From the NCBI RefSeq assembly GCF_003846175.1, contig NZ_ML123045.1, positions 65,012 to 129,011 on the forward strand: a stretch of DNA of 64,000 nucleotides. Reading direction: 5' to 3'. Positions 57,806-64,000 of the stretch are shown here, in pieces. This DNA is from Streptomyces sp. ADI95-17 (GTDB lineage Bacteria; Actinomycetota; Actinomycetes; Streptomycetales; Streptomycetaceae). A program made the position numbers and the translations under genes. Under the pieces are notes generated by a model that saw nothing but the letters and a program-made list of their open reading frames with translations, was not told the origin of the DNA and ran no database searches. Every line of letters begins with the position of its first letter. Position 1 is the first letter of the stretch.

Positions 57806-58795
57806 ATGAAGACATGTCAGGTCTCGGTCGTCGTCCCCTGCTTCAATGAGGACGAGGTGATCGAGGCGTTTCACCGTGCGCTGGTCTCCGTTCTCGAACC
57901 GACTCGGCGGACGTTCGAGATCTGTTATGTCGACGACGGCAGCAGCGACCGCACCAGAGCCCGGATCGGCTCGCTCGCCACCGCGGACCGACGCGTCCGC
58001 TACACCTCCTTCAGCCGCAATTTCGGCAAGGAGGCCGCCATGCTCGCCGGGCTGCGCATGTCCCGCGGCGACGCCGTCGTCCTCATGGACGCCGACCTCC
58101 AGCACCCGCCGGAACTCCTGCCCCGCATGCTGGAGCTGCGGCAGCGCGGATACGACCAGGTCGTCGCGAGACGGGACCGCACCGGCGAGGGTGCTCTGCG
58201 CACGCTGCTCAGCACCGCCTACTACCGCGCCATGGGCCGGTGCATGGACGTGTCGGTCATCGACGGCGAAGGCGACTTCAGGCTGCTGTCGCGCACCGCC
58301 GTGGACGCGGTGCTCGCACTGCCCGAGACCAACCGGTTCTCCAAGGGGATCTTCTCCTGGATCGGCTTCGACACCGCCGCCTTCACCTACCGGAACGTCC
58401 GGCGGGCGGCGGGCAGTTCGAAATGGGGCGGCAGAAATCTGCTCAACTACGGGATCGACGGACTGATCTCCTTCAACACCCGCCCGCTGCGTTTGGCCAT
58501 CCACGCCGGACTCGCCCTCGCGCTGGCGGCACTGGGATACGCCCTGTGGATCATCGCCGATGTCGCGCTGCACGGTGTCGGCGTACCGGGCTACACCACC
58601 CTGCTGACCGCCGTCGTGGCCCTCGGTGGAATCCAGCTCGCCACGCTGGGGGTCATCGGCGAATACGTGGGACGCATCTATTGCGAGACCAAACACCGTC
58701 CGCATTACGTGGTGCGGGAATCGAGTGAATCCCCGCACGTCTCCTCGAATGTTCCGGCCTCGGATTCGGCTTCGGCTTCGGTGGACGCGGGGTGA
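57806..58795 (+). CDS. GT2 polyprenyl-phosphate glycosyltransferase (GtrB/DPM-like)
   Basis: A 329-residue membrane glycosyltransferase. The GT-A domain has [25 protein letters not shown], a [11 protein letters not shown] metal-binding DxD, and [12 protein letters not shown]. Two TM helices near residues 235-300 ([40 protein letters not shown]) end with [14 protein letters not shown]. It transfers a sugar from a nucleotide donor to a lipid carrier. It overlaps the next gene by 4 bases, so the two work together. Confidence 0.9.
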   Translation: MKTCQVSVVVPCFNEDEVIEAFHRALVSVLEPTRRTFEICYVDDGSSDRTRARIGSLATADRRVRYTSFSRNFGKEAAMLAGLRMSRGDAVVLMDADLQHPPELLPRMLELRQRGYDQVVARRDRTGEGALRTLLSTAYYRAMGRCMDVSVIDGEGDFRLLSRTAVDAVLALPETNRFSKGIFSWIGFDTAAFTYRNVRRAAGSSKWGGRNLLNYGIDGLISFNTRPLRLAIHAGLALALAALGYALWIIADVALHGVGVPGYTTLLTAVVALGGIQLATLGVIGEYVGRIYCETKHRPHYVVRESSESPHVSSNVPASDSASASVDAG

Positions 58796-60324
58796 GCGCG
58801 GCGGGCGTGGCAAAGGACATGACCGCGGACACGTCGAAGCCCGTCGGCGTACGGGAGGCGAGCGAGCGGGAGAAGAACGAGCGGGAGAGGAACGAGCGGG
58901 CGGCGAGCCGGTGGGCGGCGGTCCGGACGGCGGTGCTCACCCTGTTCCCGCTCGCCCTGCTCGGCGCGGCTTTCTGGATCGGCCGGCTGGTCCGCCCGGG
59001 GGCGGACGACTGGTGCTTCCTCCCGGCCGTCCGGGACGAGGGCGCCTCCGGGATGATCGCGAAGTTCTACCTGCACGACAACGGGCGCGTCGCCAACGCC
59101 CTGCTGGTCGTCGGGTACGGGGCGTTCGGCGTCCCGGGCCAGCAGTGGTACGCGCTGGTCAGCGGGGTGGTCGTGGTCGGCGTCCTCTGGGCGCTGACCC
59201 TCGCCGCACTCGGCCGGGCCGGGCTGAGCGCGCCGCGCGGGGTGCCGCTGCTGGTGGCCGCGACGGCCGCGGTGATCTACCTGCTCGCGACGCCCGACAC
59301 GTACAAGACGTTCTACTGGCCCGCCTCCTCCGTCTCGCACACCGTCTCACCGGTGCTGGCCTGCGCGGCCGTGATCCCGCTGCTGCGTGCGCGGAGCAGC
59401 CGGGGGCGGGCGCTCGCCTCCGCCGTCGCCCTCGTCGCCGGAGTCTTCATCGGAACGCTGTCGGAGGAGACGTCGGTCGTCGCCTGCGTCGTGCTCTGCG
59501 CCGTACTGCTGCTCGGCCTCCGGGACGTTCCCGGTCCGGGCCCCGTCCGTACGCGCATCTGGTGCGCTGCCGCCTTCGCCGGGATCGTGATCGGGACGGC
59601 CGTCCTGTACTTCTCGCCCGGCGCGCACGCCCGGCGGGAACGGTTCGGGGCCGACGCGGGCTCCATGTTCGGCGCGGAGCAACTGGTCGCGGCGCTGCGG
59701 GCGTTCGGCGAGATCCTGGTGACGGTCCTCACGACGTGGCAGTACGCGGGGGCGCTCGCCGTCGGCGTACTGCTCGGCCTCTCGGTGCGCGGCGGGCAGC
59801 GGGGACCGGACGGGCCCCTGGTGCGCAGGCCCCTGCTCCCGGTCCTCGCCGGTGTCCTCGTCTTCCTGGTGTCCGGCTGCCTCTGCACCGTCATCACCTA
59901 CCCGGTCTTCGGGACCGGCGTGGTGACGGCGCCCCGCGTCTGGGGCGACTTCCTCCTGGTGTACGTGCTGCTGCTGACCGGCGTCGGCGCGCTGCTGGGG
60001 CGGGAGCTGCGCGCCCGCCGGTGGGTGGCCCGCACGGCCACGGCGGTCGCCGCCGCCGTCTCCGTGCTGACCTGTGCCGGTCTCGCCGTCCCGCTGTTCC
60101 GGCTGGGTACGGAGATGCAGGTGCGCGCCGAGCACTGGGACCGGCAGGACCGCTCGCTGCGGGACGGGGCGGCGCGCGGCGCCCAGGTGCTCCCGTACAC
60201 GCCGGTGTCGGTCAGCAGGATGCTGGAACCGTTCGGCGGGCACGGCCGGCGGGTGTGGCCGGCGCAGTGCGTCGCCGAGTACTACCACCTGGAGAAGGTC
60301 ACGTACTCGACGCGCCTGCCCTGA
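58792..60324 (+). CDS. Polytopic membrane protein (DUF6056-like, GtrC/GT-C type)
   Basis: A 510-residue protein starting at GTG 58792 within the end of the GT2 gene. A charged 40-residue N-terminus precedes about ten TM helices. The first loop, [21 protein letters not shown], with [19 protein letters not shown] resembles DUF6056 and GtrII-type integral glycosyltransferases, where acidic residues in this loop act in catalysis. Likely uses the lipid-linked sugar made by the GT2 partner to decorate a surface polymer. Confidence 0.72.
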   Translation: MSAAGVAKDMTADTSKPVGVREASEREKNERERNERAASRWAAVRTAVLTLFPLALLGAAFWIGRLVRPGADDWCFLPAVRDEGASGMIAKFYLHDNGRVANALLVVGYGAFGVPGQQWYALVSGVVVVGVLWALTLAALGRAGLSAPRGVPLLVAATAAVIYLLATPDTYKTFYWPASSVSHTVSPVLACAAVIPLLRARSSRGRALASAVALVAGVFIGTLSEETSVVACVVLCAVLLLGLRDVPGPGPVRTRIWCAAAFAGIVIGTAVLYFSPGAHARRERFGADAGSMFGAEQLVAALRAFGEILVTVLTTWQYAGALAVGVLLGLSVRGGQRGPDGPLVRRPLLPVLAGVLVFLVSGCLCTVITYPVFGTGVVTAPRVWGDFLLVYVLLLTGVGALLGRELRARRWVARTATAVAAAVSVLTCAGLAVPLFRLGTEMQVRAEHWDRQDRSLRDGAARGAQVLPYTPVSVSRMLEPFGGHGRRVWPAQCVAEYYHLEKVTYSTRLP

Positions 60325-60459
60325 CGGCCTGCCGCCTGCCCTGGCCGCCTGCCCCGGCCGACCGGCCCGGACGGCGTCGGGCACGTTTCGGCGCGTCTTG
60401 ACGCGTCCGTCGGTCAAGACACCCGGCACACAGCGCACACCTGACGGCACAATGGGTTC

Positions 60460-61245
60460 ATGCCGATACCCAGCCGTGCCGCCCTCGTCGAACATCTCGT
60501 CCGTACGCGTATCGCCGGAGACGTCGCCACACCCCGCGACAACAACCTCTCCCACTACCGCAAGCTCGCCAACGGCGAGCGCCACTACTGGCTGGGCCTG
60601 GAGCTCGGTGACCGGTGGCGCGACGAGCAGGACGTGCTGGCGGTGATGGCCGAGCGCTGCGGGGTCAGCGACGATCCGGAGCACCGGTTCGGGCAGGACA
60701 CCATCGACCCGGAGCTGACCGTCGACGCCCTGGAGCGGATGGCGGCGCGGCTGCGGAAGGCGGCGGCGGGGTCGGAGCGGGTGCTGTTCGCGACCGGCCA
60801 CCCGGGCGGGCTCCTCGATGTGCACCGGCAGACCGCGGACGCGCTGCGGGCCGCCGGATGCGAGATCGTACGGATTCCCTCGGGGCTGATCGCCGACGAG
60901 GGCATGGTGTTCCAGTTCGCGGACGTCGCGGTGCAGGAGCGCGGCGCGACCCTCTGGCACACCCACTCGCCCGCCCCGATGGCCGCCATCCTGGACGGCC
61001 TGGAGCGCGAGGGCCGCCCGCTGCCGGACCTGGTGGTCGCCGACCACGGCTGGGCGGGGTGCGCGGCGCAGCGCGGTCTGGACGCCGTGGGGTACGCGGA
61101 CTGCAACGACCCGGCACTCTTCCTCGGCGAGGCGGAGGGGACGCTCCAGGTGGCCGTCCCGCTGGACGACCATGTGCTGGACCCGCGGTTCTACGACCCG
61201 ATGACGGAGTACCTGCTGGACGCGGCGGGGCTGACGCGGGGCTGA
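60460..61245 (+). CDS. Phosphatase-like conserved Streptomyces protein
   Basis: A 261-residue protein starting at ATG 60460. It reads ALVEHLVRTRIAGDVATPRDNN, HYWLGLELGDRWRDEQDVLAVM, VLFATGHPGGLLDVHRQTADAL, VVADHGWAGCAAQRGLDAVGYAD. The family is annotated as phosphatase in Streptomyces, and the ATGHPG and ADHGWAG loops look like a Rossmann-type active site. I cannot confirm the reaction. It stands as a single gene after a 135-bp gap. Confidence 0.7.
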   Translation: MPIPSRAALVEHLVRTRIAGDVATPRDNNLSHYRKLANGERHYWLGLELGDRWRDEQDVLAVMAERCGVSDDPEHRFGQDTIDPELTVDALERMAARLRKAAAGSERVLFATGHPGGLLDVHRQTADALRAAGCEIVRIPSGLIADEGMVFQFADVAVQERGATLWHTHSPAPMAAILDGLEREGRPLPDLVVADHGWAGCAAQRGLDAVGYADCNDPALFLGEAEGTLQVAVPLDDHVLDPRFYDPMTEYLLDAAGLTRG

Positions 61246-61299
61246 TCCGGGCGGCGGGGCGAGGGCCGGCCCCGTTCGCAGACCTGTCCGCAGGCCGGT

Positions 61300-62310
61300 T
61301 CAGGCACCCGCCCCGCCCGCCCGGCGCCCCCGCTGCCGCAGCCCCGGCGTCGGGTCCAGGTACACCCGGCGCACCGACGGATAGCGTTCCCGCAGCTGTT
61401 CCTCCGCCTCCTCGCACGCCCACTCGATCTGGTCGGCGGTCGAGGCGTCCCGGAAGTCGACCTTCGCGGCGATCAGGAACTCTGTCGGGCCCTGGATCAG
61501 CGTGGTGAGTTCCAGTACGTCGACGATGTGCGGGACGGAGAGCAGCTCCTCGCGGATGCCGGCCCGCATCGACTCCGGCACCGGGCGGCCGATCAGCAGT
61601 TGCGCGTTGGACCGGCCCAGCACCCAGGCGACGTACACCAGCAGCAGACCGATCAGGACCGACGCGATGCCGTCCCAGACCCCGGAACCGGTCAGCTGGC
61701 CGCCGAGCAGGCCGCCCGCGGCGAGCAGCAAACCCGCCAGCGCCGCCGAGTCCTCCATCACCACGGCCTTGACCGCGGTGTCGGGGGTGTGGCGGAAGTA
61801 GTGCCCGACGGGCGCCCGCAGCCGCGCGGCCTCGCCGCGGACCTGCCGGACCCCGGTGCGCAGTGAGTAGCCCTCCAGCAGGAAGGCCACGCCGAGCACG
61901 ATGTACGAGACGAGCGGATTGCCGAGTTCCTCACCCGCCGCGAGGGTGTGGACGCCGTCGTAGACGGAGAAGACCGCACCGCCGACGAACGTGGCCACGG
62001 AGGCGAGCATCGCCCAGATGTAGCGCTCGGGGCCGTAGCCCAGCGGGTGTCCCTCGTCCGCGGGCTTCTCGCTGCGCTTCAGCGCGGTGAGCAGCATCAG
62101 TTCGGTGACCGTGTCGGCGAGCGAGTGCGCCGCCTCGGAGAGCATCGCGCTCGATCCGCTGATCAGCCCGGCGACCGCCTTCGCCACGGCGATGCCGAGA
62201 TTGGCCAACGCCGCGACGACGACCGTGAAGACGGACTCCCCGCCACCGGACTTCCCGCCACCCGACTCCCCACCACCGGTCTTCGCGCCACTCGTGGTCT
62301 CGTCGCTCAT
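61300..62310 (-). CDS. Cation diffusion facilitator (metal efflux)
   Basis: A 336-residue CDF antiporter. After a Gly/Ser-rich N-terminus with a repeated GGGES/GGGKS, six TM helices follow. The metal site includes the Asp/His of MLSEAAHSLADTVTEL in TM2 and MEDSAALAGLLLAAGG in TM5. The C-terminal metallochaperone-like domain (VPHIVDVLELTTLIQGPTEF, AAKVDFRDASTADQIEWA) is complete. Start ATG 62310 was chosen; an upstream in-frame extension lies over the thioesterase gene end. Exports Zn, Fe or Mn (not resolved). Confidence 0.88.
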   Translation of the reverse strand: MSDETTSGAKTGGGESGGGKSGGGESVFTVVVAALANLGIAVAKAVAGLISGSSAMLSEAAHSLADTVTELMLLTALKRSEKPADEGHPLGYGPERYIWAMLASVATFVGGAVFSVYDGVHTLAAGEELGNPLVSYIVLGVAFLLEGYSLRTGVRQVRGEAARLRAPVGHYFRHTPDTAVKAVVMEDSAALAGLLLAAGGLLGGQLTGSGVWDGIASVLIGLLLVYVAWVLGRSNAQLLIGRPVPESMRAGIREELLSVPHIVDVLELTTLIQGPTEFLIAAKVDFRDASTADQIEWACEEAEEQLRERYPSVRRVYLDPTPGLRQRGRRAGGAGA

Positions 62311-62378
62311 GGTGGGGAGTATGTCCGAACCGGCCGTCCGCGGCCCGCCGACGCGGGGCGTGTCAGTCCCGGTGCGCT

Positions 62379-63269
62379 TCAGCCCCGGTGCTCGTCGGTC
62401 CGGGGGACGCGGACCACGCCCTCCTGGATGACGGTGATCGCCAGCCGGCCGTCCTGGGTGTAGATCCGGGCCTGGCCCAGCCCGCGCCCGCCGGACGCGG
62501 ACGGCGACTCCTGGTCGTACAGCAGCCACTCGTCGGCCCGGAACGGCCGGTGGAACCACATCGCGTGGTCGAGGCTCGCGCCGACCACGTCGCCGACCGC
62601 CCAGCCGCCGCGCCCGTGGGCGAGGAGCACCGAGTCGAGCAGCGTCATGTCGGAGACGTACGTCGCCATGCAGACATGGAGCAGCGGATCGTCCGCGAGC
62701 TTGCCGTTGGTGCGGAACCAGACCTGGGAGCGGGGCTCACGCGGTTCGCCGACGGTGCCGAAGGGCGGCGCGTCCACGTACCGCAGGTCGACCGCGGCCC
62801 GTGCCTCGATCAGCCGGTCCACGACGCCCGGCCCGCTGAAGCGGTCCGCGTACCGGGGCAGCATCTGCGCCGCCGTGGGCAGCGTCTCCGGGTCCGGGGC
62901 GGACGGCATGGCCGCCTGGTGCTCCAGGCCCTCCTCGTACGTCTGGAACGAGGCCGAGAGGTGGAAGATCGGCTGGCCGTGCTGGACGGCGACGACCCGG
63001 CGGGTGGTGAAGGAGCGGCCGTCGCGGATGCGGTCGACGCTGTAGACGATCGGCGCGCCCGGGTCGCCCATCCGGAGGAAGTAGGAGTGCAGGGAGTGGG
63101 CGGTCCGGTCGGCGGGGACGGTACGGCCCGCGGCGACCAGGGCCTGGGCCGCGACCTGGCCGCCGAAGACACGGGGGACGACCGCCGAACGGCTCGTACC
63201 CCGGAAGATGTCCCGCTCGATCTGCTCCAGGTCGAGCAGATCGAGCAGGGAGTCGAGTGCTGCGCTCAT
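62379..63269 (-). CDS. tesB: Acyl-CoA thioesterase II (TesB)
   Basis: A 296-residue double hot-dog thioesterase. N-terminal half: EQIERDIFRGTSRSAVVPRVFGGQVAAQAL with the substrate helix, SLHSYFLRMGDPGAPIVYSVDRIRDG, and TRRVVAVQHGQPIF. C-terminal half: GASLDHAMWFHRPFRADEWLLYDQESPSA, with the catalytic Asp, and GRGLGQARIYTQDGRLAITVIQEG. Length as usual. It may act with the acyl-CoA dehydrogenase encoded 20 bp upstream. Confidence 0.93.
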   Translation of the reverse strand: MSAALDSLLDLLDLEQIERDIFRGTSRSAVVPRVFGGQVAAQALVAAGRTVPADRTAHSLHSYFLRMGDPGAPIVYSVDRIRDGRSFTTRRVVAVQHGQPIFHLSASFQTYEEGLEHQAAMPSAPDPETLPTAAQMLPRYADRFSGPGVVDRLIEARAAVDLRYVDAPPFGTVGEPREPRSQVWFRTNGKLADDPLLHVCMATYVSDMTLLDSVLLAHGRGGWAVGDVVGASLDHAMWFHRPFRADEWLLYDQESPSASGGRGLGQARIYTQDGRLAITVIQEGVVRVPRTDEHRG

Positions 63270-63288
63270 GGAAGGAACGTAGCCGCTC

Positions 63289-64000
63289 TCACAGGCCCAT
63301 GGACTTGGCGATGATCGACTTCATGACCTCGTTGGTGCCGCCGTAGATGCGGTTGACCCGGTTGTCCGCGTAGAGACGGGCGATCGGGTACTCGTTCATG
63401 TAGCCGTAGCCGCCGTGCAGCTGGAGGCAGCGGTCGATGACCCGGTGCGCGACCTCGGTGCAGAACAGCTTCGCGGAGGCGGCCTCGGCAGCGGTCAGCT
63501 CACCGGTGTCCAGGGCCTCCAGGGCACGGTCGGCGACGGCCTCGGCGGCGTCCACCTCGGCCTGGCAGGCGGCCAGCTCGAACTTGGTGTTCTGGAAGGA
63601 CGCGACGGTCTTGCCGAAGACGGTGCGCTCCTGCACGTACTGCTGCGCGAACCGGACCGCGGCCCTGGCCTGCGCGTACGCGCCGTAGGCGATGCCCCAG
63701 CGCTCGGACGGCAGGTTCTGGCCGAGGTAGTAGAAGCCCTTGTTCTCCTCGCCGAGCAGATCCGCGACCGGCACCTTCACGTCGGAGAAGGCCAGCTCGG
63801 CGGTGTCGGAGGTCCGCAGGCCGAGCTTGTCGAGCTTGCGGCCCAGGGAGTAGCCCTCGGACTTGGTGTCGACGGCGAACAGGGAGATGCCGAAGCGGCG
63901 GTCCTCGGCGGTCGGCGCCGAGGTGCGGGCGCAGACGATGACGCGGTCGGCGTGGACGCCACCGGTGATGAAGGTCTTCGAACCGTTGAGCACGTAGTGG
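63289..64000 (-). CDS. Acyl-CoA dehydrogenase, C-terminal part (cut by window edge)
   Basis: The gene enters from beyond position 64000 and ends at 63289; about 237 C-terminal residues are visible. They include LNGSKTFITGGVHADR, the KLDKLGLRTSDTAELAFSDVKVP signature, the FGKTVASFQNTKFELAA helix and the C-terminus QLHGGYGYMNEYPIARLYADNRVNRIYGGTNEV. The catalytic-base position reads IYGGTNE, with Gly in place of Glu, so the base must lie elsewhere, as in isovaleryl- and long-chain-type enzymes. Confidence 0.9.
   Translation of the reverse strand, partial: HYVLNGSKTFITGGVHADRVIVCARTSAPTAEDRRFGISLFAVDTKSEGYSLGRKLDKLGLRTSDTAELAFSDVKVPVADLLGEENKGFYYLGQNLPSERWGIAYGAYAQARAAVRFAQQYVQERTVFGKTVASFQNTKFELAACQAEVDAAEAVADRALEALDTGELTAAEAASAKLFCTEVAHRVIDRCLQLHGGYGYMNEYPIARLYADNRVNRIYGGTNEVMKSIIAKSMGL

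Noticed and set aside
1..64000. CRISPR array
   Set aside because: No series of identical 24-37-bp repeats with regular spacers was found. The repeats seen are short operators, one microsatellite and the two-copy element.

Overview
This is a high-G+C actinobacterial chromosome segment and almost certainly Streptomyces. The right half carries an adpA gene with a TTA (bldA-dependent) leucine codon, directly followed by an oligoribonuclease gene and tRNA-His(GTG). It also has a second-copy-type glmS, a DasR-style box in front of a GH20 hexosaminidase, and an acdH-hmgL-acyl-CoA carboxylase cluster. This order resembles the adpA neighbourhood I know from S. coelicolor. Coordinates rest on reading frames, coupled stop/start overlaps and visible ribosome sites; no database search was possible.

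Region 1, about 1-32742: a large tailed-phage prophage, cut by the left edge, so tail and lysis genes are outside the window. Most genes run leftwards. From right to left they are: tyrosine integrase beside the tRNA-His 3' end; a lysogeny switch (two regulators flanking operator repeats); a block of small unknown proteins; a PD-(D/E)XK nuclease, a phiC31 gp3-like protein and a DnaQ-like exonuclease; a PAPS-reductase-like PP-loop protein and a RuvC-like resolvase; an initiator-like protein whose gene carries a repeat-rich, origin-like element; a preQ0-type transporter plus DpdA-like transglycosylase pair; accessory genes; an archaeo-eukaryotic-type primase; small and large terminase, portal, MuF-like protein, scaffold, decoration, major capsid and connectors.

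Scattered rightward genes break this leftward layout, and several look like cargo. They include three monocistronic membrane proteins, one with a two-TM domain resembling those tied to TRADD-N conflict systems. The leftward cargo includes an SRA-PD-(D/E)XK fusion, a predicted nuclease for modified DNA. The prophage therefore appears to carry both a DNA-base modification module (preQ0 import plus DpdA) and a modification-dependent restriction module. I regard this pairing as the most interesting content of the window.

Region 2, about 32.7-45.8 kb: tRNA-His, orn, adpA, a universal stress protein, glmS, a DUF4429/SHOCT protein, a secreted GH20 hexosaminidase, a GNAT enzyme, and a MarR/MFS pair with three operator repeats spaced exactly 18 bp apart.

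Region 3, about 45.9-54 kb: a branched-chain (leucine/isovalerate) catabolism operon of acyl-CoA dehydrogenase, HMG-CoA lyase, biotin carboxylase/BCCP subunit and carboxyltransferase subunit. A TetR gene nearby shares the same 16-bp operator. A DUF418 membrane protein with a Gln-Ala microsatellite lies between them.

Region 4, about 54-64 kb: a transposase remnant, a small HTH/membrane-protein pair, a zinc-knuckle TetR with a divergent MFS exporter and a palindromic operator, a GT2/polytopic-membrane glycosylation pair, a phosphatase-like protein, a CDF metal transporter, a TesB thioesterase and a truncated acyl-CoA dehydrogenase.
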